From Lumbricus terrestris (taxonomy: Eukaryota > Annelida > Clitellata > Crassiclitellata > Lumbricidae), in NCBI GenBank assembly GCA_949752735.1, contig OX457053.1, positions 10,956,138 to 11,020,137 of the forward strand: a stretch of 64,000 nt of DNA, written 5' to 3'. This document shows, one piece after another, positions 24,340 through 39,300 of the stretch (its first letter is position 1; the number at the start of each line of letters is the position of its first letter). A model generated the notes under the pieces. That model saw only the letters and a list, made by a program, of their open reading frames with translations, did no database searches and was not told the DNA's origin. The position numbers and the translations under genes were made by a program.

Positions 24340-27300
24340 TAGTAGCAGTAGTAGTAGTAGCAGTGGCAGTAGTAGTATCATTGGCAGTAGATAATAACTT
24401 GCCTGCTTTCTACCAGTTGCTTATGACCTTTCCCTTAGCTGTGGCTGGGTTGGACAGCATCAACAACCACAATAATAAATAAAAGAAAGACAATGGTTGC
24501 GAAATGATAATTGATAAACCGATAGTTTTTCCCTTGTCAGGGTATCACCAAGAAGTCTTTAGAAGCATTTAAATGATCAATGTTAAAGCCAGATGTAATG
24601 CAGTGCACCTGTGGAGTTGTAGCAGGCGGTCCTCTTGCGATGCTGTGCCACGGTGTCATTATCGCCGTCGTAAGTGTTCGACTCGTCCAGATCGCTGGCG
24701 TTGTAGTGCAACCAACATGGCGGATTTGTCGCTATGTCGTAATCAACTGCCACGCACATCTGGTCGTATTCGCACTGTGCAAGGCCATCTTGGAGGTTAG
24801 CACAGTCAAGCTGGACACCGTTTGACGAATGCACCGATATGAATTGGTCCCACTCGGTTAGACAGACTTGGTCTAAAGTTTATGAAAGTCATTCGTGCAA
24901 GTTTTAGGCAGTTCGGACTTTATGGCTGCTATTTGAAGTTTCTTAAAATTGTGGCATTAGTAGTAGAGATTTCAGTTATACGACACTGTTTGATAACAAA
25001 GACTATTGGTGTCGCCCTCCTCTTTTATTCAGGCTTGGGACGGGCACTGGCAGAGTGTAACCAGTGGCGGAGTTGCAATGCGCGTGATTTTCAAGAAGCT
25101 CACCTCGGCGCATGGATAAAAAGTACGAGAAGGCTTCTATAATTCTTTGGTCTGTGCTCTGTACAACAAGTAAATCTTTATAGGCCTATTCATAGTTGTA
25201 AAGAACGGTTTTTTCCGTTTTTTATTCTCTCCCAAAAAACGTCGGTGTTTTCGTTTTTAATTTTTCGCATCGTTTCTTATCGTTTTTTGTATTTTTATGT
25301 GACTTTATTTATTTATTTACTGTCTATTATTATTTTCCTTAATTTAATTTAAGTCTTATATTCCATACGTTTTCACCGTAAGCTTATACATAGCTACTCT
25401 CAAGGATTCAGCTAACTATAGAGTCATTATGTTATTGTTTTATCATTTGAGAAATACATGTAGTAGGTCCCTATAAGAAATGAAATTTGTAAGAGTTATT
25501 TTGATATAACATTCTTGGGCCTATAATTAATATTTATAAATAACAATTCTAAGTACAAATGTGCAATATATAATTTAGTACACTTCTATGGTATTTGCTT
25601 CTGATTAGATTTTAATTGCGTTATATCGATCAGCATGAACTTATGTGGACTTATGTTTACAATTTAAATTTGAAAAGATTTCAATATCTTTAATTTTTCT
25701 GAATTTCTTATTAGACCAAAGTTATAAGAAAAAAACTGTGGTAGATTAATGTTACTTATACCAATTAATTTTGGCCTAATAATAAAATTGTGTAATTTGT
25801 AGATTAAGTTAAATTGCATAAGCAAGGTTTTTAGGCTTAAAATGAAGTTTCAGAGGCAACAAAGGCAAATAATTTTCCGCTTCCGTTTTTAGTCGTTTTT
25901 TTATTTTATCGAAAAAAACCGACTTTTTAATTTTTTAATTTCATTTTCATCTTTTTTTACATATATGCCCCATTGCTAACATTGTCTCCAATGGAGAAAA
26001 AGAAGATAGATCTACTCCTTTGTTTCTTGTAATAGCTCCACTGTGCTTTGAGGCATTTAGTTGCATCGTCTGCGCATTGTCTACATATTCATGTTATTAT
26101 TTAAATCATAGATGTAAAAAACGATGGAAACGGAATAAAAAACGGTAAAAAACGTCGTTATTTTCAAAAAAATAAAAAACGACAAAAAAACGATAAAAAA
26201 CGGAAACGATAAATAATTTGACTTTGCTACATCTAAAACCGCATTTTAACCTTGAAAACATTGATTAAGAACCTACTACACGCAGGCTATCTCTTAAATG
26301 ATGATGTCAAACGAGGAAATAATGACTTTAGTTAGCTGAATCCTTGATAGTTGGCGGAAAACATAAGGAATATCAGAAAAAATTAAAATTAAGGAAAATA
26401 ATAACAGAAAGTAAATGAATAAATAAAGTTAAAGAAAAAATAAAAAACGATAAAAAACGATGGGAAAAATAAAAAACGAAAAAAACGACGTTTTTTGGGA
26501 GAGAATAAAAAACGGAAAAAAACGTTTTTTACAACTATGATTTAAATATTCATATCGCTAGCACTAGCGACATCATCAACCCCATAGCCACCACGACCAC
26601 TATCATCATCCTCGTTATCATCCTCATCATCATACTCGTCATCGTCATCGTTACTCAGCGGGCTACAATAATAGAGGCTAAGATCAGGCACAATTTATTT
26701 GCAATTCGTAGACGTGCATTTGTCATTCGGATATCAAGATGAAAATTACGCCTAAGCGTCGCAAGGGTTCTGGCTATTTTCAATGTGGCGCTGTAACCAA
26801 CAACGAGGAAGAAATAATCAAAACAGTGGCCTACTAGTTGCTGGAGTCATCGTTGTGCCGCTACTTGAGGTTGACATAGAAGATCCAACGCTGCCTGATG
26901 TTGACATGGACGATCCAATGCTGCCTGAAGTTGACATGGAAGATCCAACACTGCCTGATGTTGACATGGAGGATCCAATGCTGCCTGATGTTGACATGGA
27001 AGATCCGATACTGCCTGTGGTTGACATTAAAGATCCAACGCTTCCTGAAGTTGACATGGAAGATCCAACACTTCCTGAAGTTGACATGGAAGATCCAATG
27101 CTGCTGGTGGTCGATCGAGTACCTTCCGTGCCATTTAGACTGATGCTAACTGGACTGCTGCCTAAAGCTTAATAAAATAACCAAATTTAGTACAGACTCC
27201 TGGATGTGCTAGAAAATTGTATACAAAGACCCTAATTCATATAATTTTTTAGATCGCAGTATATAACATCGCAAACAGATCCGAAAAGTAGGCCCAAGCC

Positions 27301-30300
27301 GACACTGTTATAAAGCTTCATCAATAATTCAATTCAATATATATACATATATATATATATATACAGTCTCCGTGTTGCGCTATTATTTATGCGAAGGCCA
27401 TAAACGATAATATATTTTTATCGTAGTGTTTACATCAAAAGCAGAAACAAATTAGATCGGCGCCACTCTATAAATCGAGATTCGATTCAATTCACTGGCC
27501 TAACACCATTTCAAATTTAGTTACGCACGGGAAATACTAAAAGCTCCAAGTGCTAAACACCATATAGACAATTCAAATTTCAAATTTAATTAAGAATTTT
27601 CCATTTTATTTCCTTTAATCGGACGGCGCTCAGAAACTTCAAAAGCTATACCATGCCATTTCAACAGCGTTCACATTTGGATCAGGTTAATACGGCATAT
27701 TAGGCCTATAGCATGAACGGCATTAAATACCTGTGTTTCTAATGCAGATCTTATCGGTGGAGATCATTGGTGTATTGAAGTGTTTGGAAATACTTCCGAC
27801 ATCGTTGTTATAAGAACCGCCTCCCACTGGGAACAGGAAGTAGTAGCAATCGGTGTTCGTGAAACTGTAGTCGTTCTGCTGATCAGAGGATTGTCGATAA
27901 CGAGAGAATTTCAGTGTGAGGTAACCGTCCATGTTTGTGATGCTAGAGTTGATCAGATTCTGAACGGAATCTATCGTGGGCTGTGTGTAGTGTGCGCCAA
28001 TCCAACTGAAAAGAAAAAGTTTCACGTTGTAAATGACGATATTCTAGTAATGAAGACTATGATTGCGCCATGGTTATGGCATTTGATGCATCACTTCATT
28101 TACTTCCTTAAAGTGAACCTCTGTCATGGGATTTAAGTGAAATTGCGTCCTCTTAGCCTCTAAAATATTCATTTTTTCGAGATAATAATTAATTAACGAA
28201 GTCATAAAAGATTTAAATTGTTAGCAATGGTCGGAATAATTGTATTAAAACATAATTTTGTCGCTCTTTTCAATAATATTCTAAACTTCCCTAAGGAAGG
28301 AACTGTCCTCGAGTGGTAATACAGCAGCGTACAATGCGACAAAACAGAGCCTAGGTTTACCAAGTCGTGACATGCGGTAGCTTTGCTTTCGCTAATGCAA
28401 ACTGGTCACTCGTACTCGCACAACACCAAAGACACTTAACCACGAAACACTTACACTAGATTTCAACAGCAGTTTATCATTCGTAATGCAATACAAAATG
28501 GATATCGCACTTCACTTATTCACTCATTTTATTTTTTTATTTATATTTATTTATTAGGTATCCATTCCACCTATCAGAACAATAACACAAACAATTCACT
28601 GAAGTCAGTGAACATAATAAAAGCCGGTAACACAGGGAACCTAACTGTCATGGGTGGTTGACTTATTGAAATATACCTTATAACGAGCCAATGCGAGTGA
28701 TGCCGTAATGTTATTCTCCATGTTATCATGAACCAGAACGGTTTAGATAAAGACGACAAGTATTTGAATCCAAGAGAGAACGATTGATAAGTTCAAGAAC
28801 TAACCCATCATAGACCACTCCTTGACCTTGGCTGTTGATGTAACTAAAAACAACGTCAACCGTTTCCTACAAAGATAACATTGGCCAACTCTGCTAATAC
28901 GACCATAACACGACCTTCAAAGGATATGCTCACATATGCACCTTTCCATAAAAAATAGCCTATGAGCAGCATTATTATTAACAACTGAGTATTTCGATAA
29001 CGTAACCTATACCACGTCTTGGGCTTCAATAAGCATGATTAAGCCATCGAACCGACTAGCTAGTTTACCTATAATAGGCTATGACTTAGTGAAAATTCAC
29101 AGAATGTTCAAGAGCCCCCAACTTGTGAAAGGATCATCCTGAGCACTACGAAACTGACAATTGATGAAATTCACAATTATTTGTTTCATTCATTCACTTT
29201 AATATGTGTTTTAGAGCTAAGCGTGTGCTCATTAGAACGGATAATTAAATGACCAGAGATTCATCAACGCCTGGATATGAAGATAAACCAAAATTAAGTT
29301 TTCTGATCAATGACTGGGTTTGACTGGTGGCCGCCGAAGTGAAGCCGTCACTAGGTAAATACCAACATGGCCTGAAGTAATATTTACCATGGATCTCTGA
29401 GGAGCGATGCCAATTGCCGTCCATGCAGTGGTTGGTTGCCTTGCAACGATGGTGAAGGTGATGACATCTTGCATTGGGTCAAGACTCCAGGATGCTTTGT
29501 AGACGCAAGATGAGTTTGAACTGCAGAGCGACGGATACATCCATTCTCCGGAACCATCGATATTCGCTGTGGAACAAAGAATGACACCTAATTCACTTGC
29601 TTACAAAGGCTGTATAACATCACACATGCTCCATATTGGTTTAATATTAAGACACTGTTCGCAATCGAGAGCCATAATATGATGTTTCTGATATCCACAC
29701 GAAAGTTATAATCATAATACTCAAAGAAACCGGCCAATTAATTATGGCGCTGTAACCACACAGAAACGAGGAACACCACAACTAAAACAAAAGACCTACC
29801 AGTTGTAGGAGTCATTACTGTGCTGCTAAATGTGGATGACACGGAAGATCCAACGCTGCCTGAAGTTGACATTGAAGATCCACCGCTGCCTGATGTTGAC
29901 ATTGAAGATCCACCGCTGCTGGTGGTCGATGCCGTGCTTGATAGGCTGCTAACTGCACTGCTGCCTAAAGCTTCATAAATAAGTACAATTCAATAAGTCT
30001 ACGTGATGTGCTATTAATTATGCGAAGACCCTTAATCAGATAATATTTTGATCCGATTGTTTACATCACGAAAAGAAATAATGATTAGATCGGCACCGCT
30101 CTATAAATCGAGATTCGATTCAACTCACTGACCAAACATCATTTCTCATTTGGTTATGCACAGGAGATACTAAAAGCTCCAAGAGCAAAACAGCACAGAG
30201 ACACATAAAATTAGAAAATTTAATTAAGAATTTTCCATTTTATTTCCTGCACTTGGACGGCGTAAAAGTCCTTTAGGCCTATTATGCTATTTCATTAGCG

Positions 30301-33300
30301 CTAACATTTGGAATCGGCCAATATTGTTTGCATGTATACACACATGTCTTAGCGCACCTTCAGGCTCTATACTCCGAGGCGCTCTCGACTACCGAGCGGA
30401 CACTGCATCGGAGTTTCACGCTGAAGTGCTGAGCAATTGCGAGTGAAGGACTTGCCAAAGGTCTCTACGCGGCGACTTGAGGTGGATTCGAACCTGCAAC
30501 CCTTCGACTGCAAAGCGACGAACATACCCACTACACCACCGCGCCCCACAATATGACACATTATTGCATGAACAGCATTAAATACCTGTGTTTCTAATGC
30601 AGCTCTTATCGGTGGAGATCATTGGTGTATTGAAATGTTTGGAAATACTTCCGACATCGTTGTTATAAGAACCGCCTCCCACTGGGAACAGGAAGTAGTA
30701 GCAATCGGTGTTCGTGAAACTGTAGTCGTTCTGCTGATCAGAGGATTGTCGATAACGAGAGAATTTCAGTGTCAGGTAACCGTCCATGTTTGTGATGCTA
30801 GAGTTGAGCAGATTCTGAACGGAATCTATCGTGGGCGATGAGTAGTGTGCGCCAATCCAACTGAAATCAAAAGTTCACGCTCTTAATATTCTGTTATTGA
30901 AGACAACCATAGAATCGCTTTTAATGGATTGCCCACCTCTTCGTGGCGAACATGTAAATAAATATTAAAATTAGAAATACTGTACACAGTGTACAGTTAC
31001 CGTATGCACCATTTGATGTTTGCCAATAGCGTGTGGGTAGCAGACGCCAAGTAGGCCTATGCTAGACTCAATAAATCATGACAGCTATGTTGCACCTTCC
31101 TTGCCTCTTAAATACAGACCTAAGTGATTTTATTTTCCGAGATTTATTTAATATTAGAAGTCACGCTAGATTTCTGAATTGTTTACAGTGCTTTCTAGAC
31201 TTCCTGAATGCTGGAATACCCTCCAGTGGTCATACAGCAGCGTACAGTAGGCCTATAACCAAAGATAAAGCAACCACATCGTGAAATGCTGAAATTTCGC
31301 GTTCGAAAATCTCGACTTAACAATCATACAACACCACAAACACTTCACCACAAAACAATAACACCAGGTTTCAACAGCCGCTGTTTGCCTTTCATAATGC
31401 AAAAAATTGCCATCGCATTTCACTTTAGAAATGCGCAATAATTGAGGAGATAATGCGAGTGATGCGCTAATTCTCCATGTTATCATGAGCCAGAACGAAA
31501 CAGATAACGACGACAAGTAGGCCTATCAGAAAGACAGAGAGACAGATTGAATATCAGTCAAATAGTTCAAGAACTAACCCATCGTAGATCACTCCTTGAC
31601 CCTGGCTGTTGATGTAGCTAAAAACAACATCAACCGTTTCCTAAAAAGATAACATTGAACATTTGCGTTGACACGACCATAACTATTAAAGACAATATTC
31701 ACACATCAATCTCAGGGTGAGAATTGCCCTGGGTCGGACAGTTGGGTGTTTCAACCCCAGTCTTTCTCAGAACTCCATGGTAAAGTCTGTTTTTCACACC
31801 CCAATTCCAAGTGGATCATAGTCCAACCCCCAAATATTTGTCCACAATTCTCACATTGATGATTGATCTTTCAATAAAACCATGAACAGCATAACTATTA
31901 ACAACTGAGTATTTCGCTAACATATTCCATGTGTAGGACTTCAAATGTGCACGATCAAGACAACGAACTGTCTAATTTATATTCAATAGAATGTAGTGCG
32001 AATTCATATAAGGTTCACGAGCGTGAAAGGCCTTCAAGTAAAGAACATTTTACGACAAGAATGTTTACCTGATGCCCTTCGTTTTCTATCAGAGTGGGGA
32101 GTATAACATTTATGCATACGTCAGAGAAATATTTAATGAATATGTGGGTGTACACTGTACACACGGTACGGAATAGCCGGGAAATTAAGCTACAGTCTTA
32201 GGAAAGGCTATAGAATTATTTAATCATGTTAGGGATTATGTATATGACCCATTGCTTGAACATCCGTGAGACTGCATACAATTCCAGTTTCCTAGCAAGT
32301 TAATGTCCAGATAGTCAGGCTACTTGTATGCGAGTCTGAGTTCGATAGGCCAACAAAAGAACTTGGTAATGATAGAAAAACCTGCTGAGAAGAATCATCC
32401 TGAGAACAATTATGCTGACAACTGGCGAAATATTAAATTGCTACGTCAACCAATTAAACAACAACTTTGTGTTAACGCACAGCTAACAATGTTCCTGAGA
32501 ACGGATAAAAGAGGGCTTGGAGTTTAAAATCGACTCAAACTCAAGTTTTCTGATCACTGGTTGGGTTACTGGTGATCGAAGTGAAGTCGTCACAAGCTAA
32601 ATTATGTAGTCATAGTCTGAAAAAATAGTTACCATGGATCTCTGAGGAGCGATGCCAATTGCCGTCCATGCAGTTGTTGGTTGCCTTGCAACGATGGTGA
32701 AAGTGACGACGTCTTGCATTGGGTCAAGACTCCATAACGCTCTGTAGAGGCAAGATGAGTTTGAGCTGCAGAGCGGAGGATACATCCATTCTCCGGAACC
32801 ATCGATATTCGCTGTGGAACAAGGAATGATACCAAATTCGATTTCTCACATGTACATGTAATATTATATAATGATCCGTTTTGGTTTTCTATATCATGAT
32901 ATCGTTCACAATCGAGAGTTATTGGAAGCAACTGATATCCAAGTGAAAATTGTAATAAAATCATTATTCTCAAATTTAATGGCTGCTTCAATGTAGGGCT
33001 GTAGACACATAGTTATAAACGAAGGACACATTGCTAAATCAAAGTCCTACCAGTTGTTGGAGTCATTACTGTGCTGCTAACTGTGGCTGACATGGAAGAT
33101 CCCACGCTGCCTGAAGTTGACATGGAAGATCCCACGCTGCCTGATGTTGACATGGAAGATCCAACGCTGCCTGAAGTTGACGGGGAAGATCCAACGCTGC
33201 CTGAAGTTGACATGGAAGATCCAACGCTGCCTGATGTTGACATTGAGGAGCCAACGCTGCCTGAAGTTGACGGGGAAGATCCAACGCTGCCTAACGGTGA

Positions 33301-36300
33301 AATAGAAGATCCAACGGTTACTAATAAATGGATGTAGGACTTGTAGTGCCTGAGGAACTGCTAACTGCTTTGATGCATAAAAGCTTCATAAAATAGCAGA
33401 TCATTTAGTAGTGATTAGGCTACATTATTCGCTACGAATAATGCAGACCGTAAATCACATATTTTCATCGTAGTATTTATATCTGAAAACAAAACATGAT
33501 TAGTGGCCAACGTTGTAATAAATCTAGATCCACTTCAATCGTCCAGCCTAAAAGAGCCTCTCATTTTGTTATTTGTGAAAGGGCAATTGGCTTCAAGTGC
33601 TAAACAGCATACAGCGACATTTCAAATCTAATTTATTAAACATTTCCCATTTTATTTCATTGCACTCGGACGACGTTTAAAAACTTCAAATGCTATATTA
33701 TGCCGTTTTAATAGCGCGCTAACATTCGAGACATGCCAATTTGCAATATATTAGCATGAACGGTGTTGAATAGGCTACCTGTGTTTCTAATGCAGATCTT
33801 ATCGGTGGAGATCATTGGTGTATTGAAGTGTTTGGAAATACTTCCGACATCGTTGTTATAAGAACCGCCTCCCACTGGGAACAGGAAGTAGTAGCAATCG
33901 GTGTTCGTGAAACTGTAGTCGTTCTGCTGATCAGAGGATTGTCGATAACGAGAGAATTTCAGTGTCAAGTAACCGTCCATGTTTGTGATGCTAGAGTTGA
34001 GCAGATTCTGAACGGAATCTATAGTGGGCGATGAGTAGTGTGCGCCAATCCAACTGGAAAGAAAAAATATCACGGTCTTAACGACAATATTCTGGCATTG
34101 AAGACAACCATATAATCGCTTTGAGTAATTGCATATTCTACTGGAATGAGCATGCATGCCAGTAAATTTAAAGTCATGATTAGCCTACTCCTAAGCTATG
34201 GTATTTGATATACCGCGCATCCATTACTCCATAATAGTACGCTTCTATTCAATATGTGATTAGGTTAACTTGACTCTTCTTTGCCCGTCAAAGATATCCG
34301 ACTTGGTTTTTTTCATATCATAATTACTAAACGAAGTCAATCTAGATTTAAACAGTGAACAATAATAGGAATAACGTCTTGTCAAAACATGCGTTGCTTT
34401 ATTAATTTAAATAATATTCTAGACTTCCTGAGGGCTGGAACTGTCCTCAAGTGGCCGAGTAGCAGCGTAGAGTGTAACTAAAGACAAGGATAGGTCTACC
34501 ATGTTGTTAAATGATGTAGTTTTGCTTTAATAATCTGAACAACAACGATACAACCAATTCACCACAAAACGCTAATGCAACGTTTCAACAGCAGTTTACT
34601 TTCACAGTGCAATATAATACTATAGCCATGGTGCATAAGTAATTTACTTTATTTACTTAAATTTCATTTATTTATTCGACATCCACTTATCAGAACAATA
34701 ATACAAACAATTCACTGAAGTCAGTGAACTTAATAAAAGCAGGTAACACAGAGGAACATAACTGCCATGGGTGGTTGATTTATTGAAATAATTATAATGC
34801 GAGTGATGCTCTAAACATTAATTCTCCAAGTCATCTCGAGCCAGAACGGTATAGATAACGAAGACAAATATCAGAATGAAAGAGAGATACTGATAAGTAC
34901 AAAAACTAACCCATCATAGATCACTCCTTGACCTTGGCTGTTGATGTAACTAAAAACAACATCAACCGTTTCCTACAAAGATAAAATTGAACAACTCGGT
35001 TGATAATACGACCATACTTAAAGAAATACACACCTTTCTATAAAAAATTACCAATCGTTCCCATTCATTCAGTCAAATTTGTATTTTGTATAACTAAGCA
35101 CATAAAGTCATTTTTAACTAGAATGGAGATAAACGGTCAGACATTCACATGCGCAGGAAGTTTAAAATTGATTTAAATTCAGTGTTTCTGATCGCTGGTT
35201 GGGTTTTACTAGAGATCGAAGTAAAAATCGTCACTAGGTAAATTATACAGCCATGGCCTAAAGTATTGTTTACCATGGATCTCTGAGGAGCGATGCCAAT
35301 TGCCGTCCATGCAGTGGTTGGTTGCCTGGCAACGATGGTGAAGGTGATGACGTCTTGCACTGGGTCAAGAGTCCAGGATGCTCTGTAGAGGCAAGATGAG
35401 CTTGAGCTGCAGAGCGACGGATACATCCATTCTCCGGAACCATCGATATTCGCTGCGGAACAAAGAATGACAACGAATTCAGTTGTTGACATTTACAATA
35501 TTATATATGCATGCTACGTGTTGGATCTGTCATTATATTATCGTTCGCTATCGCGAGTTATACATCTTAATAATAATATTCGTTTTATTGAAAGAATAAC
35601 CAGTCGACATAACACGACAGCTAACAAGCACAAAAGAGCAGCGAATAAAGCCTAGTAAACGTTTTTATACAGCACCCGTGTTATGAAGTTTTTATTGTTT
35701 TTATTGGTAAGTTCGTATAACTCTCGATAGGTCTTGAAAGGTTTACGCTTCTCAAATTTACTAGTTCCTTCACGGTGGCGCTGTAAGCACATACAAAAGA
35801 TGGACACGTAACTAAATCCAAGACCTACCAGTTGTTGGAGTCATTACTGTGCTGCTAATTACGGATGACATGGAAGATCCAAAACTGCCCGAAGTTGACA
35901 TGGAAGATCCAGTGCTGCTTGATGTTGACATGGAAGATCCAACGCTGCCTGATGTTGACATGGAATATCCAGTGCTGCCTGAGGTTGACATGGAAGATCC
36001 AACGCTGCCTGATGTTGACATGGAAGATCCAGTGCTGCCTGAGGTTGGCATGGAAGATCCAGTGTTGCCTGAGGTTGACATGGAAGATCCAGTGCTGCCT
36101 GAGGTTGGCATGGAAGATCCAGTGTTGCCTGAGGTTGACATGGAAGATCCAACGCTGCCTGAATGTGAAATAAAAGATATACAACGCTACAAATAATCGA
36201 TGTAGTACTTGGAGAACTGCTTACAGGACCGTTGCTTAAAGCTTCATGAAAAAGCGGAATATTTTACAGATTCCGTGGTGCGTTATGATTGATGCAAACT

Positions 36301-39300
36301 TTGCAAAGACCACAAATTGCATATTTCTTTTATCGTAGTATTTAAATCGCACACAGACACAATATATAGGCTAAACCGATATAATATATCGACATCCACT
36401 CCAATCATCGAGGGCAAAAGAATCTCTTGTATACTTGGTGGATGGATGGATCCAGAATTGACGAATAGAAGGCTTATGACAACAGAGGCCGTTGCCCTCT
36501 AAAAAAATACAGCTCAGTGATATGCCATTAATTTGTAATTGAAAAAGCTTTAGGTGCTAAACATCTCAAATTTAAGATTTAAATAATCCTTTAAAATCTG
36601 ATTCATTTTAATACACCAGGACTGCGTTCAAATGCTATATTTTGCCGTTTCAATAGCGTTCACATTTGGATCATGCCAAAGTATTGCATGAACGGTATTA
36701 AATAGGCCCACCTGTGTTTCTAATGCAGATCTTATCGGTGGAGATCATTGGTGTATTGAAGTGTTTGGAAATACTTCCGACATCGTTGTTATAAGAACCG
36801 CCTCCCACTGGGAACAGGAAGTAGTAGCAATCGGTGTTCGTGAAACTGTAGTCGTTCTGCTGATCAGAGGATTGTCGATAACGAGAGAATCTCAGTGTGA
36901 GGTAACCGTCCATGTTTGTGATGCTAGAGTTGAACAGATTCTGAACGGAATCTATCGTGGGCGGTGAGTAGTGAGCGCCAATCCAACTGAAAAAAACAAC
37001 AGTTTTAAAATGTGAACGACAATATTCTAGTACTGACACAAGTCACACAACAATACACTAGCTTTGAATTGTTTGCATATTGTACTCGACTGAGTGTACG
37101 TAAACTTATTACACATGATTGATGGCTAGAGCTACGCTACTTCATGTTTAAGATATACCCTAGCGTACGTGATAGACGTCAAAATGTAAAATTCTAGTCG
37201 TCATGACATTTATATTGCGTCTTGTTTTTGCTTATGAAATAATTATAATCAACTTGCTTTTTCAGAGATCGTTATTAATATATCAAGTTATACTAGATTA
37301 AAATTATCAGCAATTGTTATCGAGATAGCGTCCTAGTAGTTTTGCATTCGAGAATTTAAACTGTACAATGAGAAACACTGCAAACTCTTCTCCACAAAAC
37401 ACTTCCACTAGGTTTCAAGAGCAGTTTACATTTCGTGATACAAATGTAAAATGATCATCGCACTACTGTAACACTTATTATATCGCCTTTTGATGTGGAC
37501 GTAAATAACCAACGCTATAGTGATGAGGTATTGTTTACTCTCAAAGTTACCATGAGCCACAGCGGTATAGATAACGACGAAAAGTAGGCCTATTAGAAAC
37601 ACAGCGAGACAGATTATAAGCATCAGTCAAATAATTCACGAACTAACCCATCATAGACCACTCCTTGACCTTGGCTGTTGATATAACTAAAAACAACATC
37701 AACCGTTTCCTACAAAGATAACATTGAACAACTGTGTTGATATACGATCATAATTATTAAAGGAAATACACACCTTTCCATAAAAACATGAACAGCATAA
37801 TAATTATTAACAACTGAGTATTTAGATATAGCACATACCATGTGTATTATAGGACTTCAAATGTGCATGATTAAGCCAATGAACCGTCTATGTTTCGTTT
37901 AATATAATTCAAGTGCGAATTCATAAAATGTTCAAGAGTGTCAAATGCCTTCATGTGAATAAACTTGTATAGACCTACTGAAAGGATGTTTACTGTATGC
38001 TATTCGCCTTCTAGCGGAGTGCGGAGCAGTAATTTTTGTGTACAAACGGTACGGAATAGCCGGAAATTTAAACCAGAGTCTTAAAGAAGGCTATAGGATT
38101 GTTTGATGACGATTATGATTTTTGCATTTTACCCAGGGTTTGAACACTCCTCAGATGGTAAACGGATAGTTACATGCATGCGAGTCTAAGTTAGAATGTT
38201 AGATAGGCCAAAAGAACTTGGTAATGATCTGGAAAACTGATTAAAGAATTACATTGATACCGATAATTGATACTACAGCGAAATTACCAATGGCTCTTTG
38301 CATTCGTCCACTTTGATCTTTGTCTTAGAGCAGTGGTTCCCAACCTTTTCTGACTGTCGGGCCACTTTTTCTAAGTTCGAGGACACGAGGGCCACTTTTT
38401 CTTAGCTGAAGGACATTAGGGGGCCACAAGGCTAAAATTTAATTAACTAAAGGCGTATAAAATTGTTATAATTGAATCAAAATAGAATTTTATTTTAATT
38501 GTAGGCTACGTTAATAAATCGCATCAAACATTCTCTTTTGAAGCGAGTTTTTAACGTCCAAATAAAACAATTTGCAATAGGAAGGAATTATATATTCTAT
38601 GATGCCCAAATTGTCAATTTTTATATATATTTTTCTTAATTCATTGAGATGCTGCGGGCCATTTTTATAGCTCAGGCGGGCCACTTTTGGCCCGCGGGCC
38701 ACGGGTTGGGAACCGCTGTCTTAGAGCTAAGTACTTACGCATGTTCAGGGTATAACAAATGGCCTGATATTCACCTGCTCAAGGTATTTAAAATCAACAA
38801 AAATTCAGGTTTTCATAAGCAAATACACAATTATGGCTTGTATTGATATTCACCATGGATCTCTGAGGAGCGATGCCAATTGCCGTCCATGCAGTGGTTG
38901 GTTGCCTGGCAACGATGGTGAAGGTGATGACGTCTTGCACTGGGTCAAGACTCCATGATGCTCTGTAGAGGCAAGATGAGCTTGAGCTGCAGAGCGACGG
39001 ATACATCCATTCTCCGGAACCATCGATATTCGCTGTGGAACAAAGAATGAGGCCGAATTTACACCTCTTATATATAAATATACAATTAAACATTCACACG
39101 TGCGTATAAGAATAATAATAATAAGATCAAACATATACGCTCTATAGTAGTCTGTTTGTTCTGATTTTGTTCGCGATTAAGAGTTACATGATGCCTCTGA
39201 AACCCAGAAGAAAGTTGAATCATGCTTCTGAAAGCTACTGAGTATTTTTAATGTGGCGCTATAACTACATTAAAACAAAGGATAAATAATTAAAAGAAAA

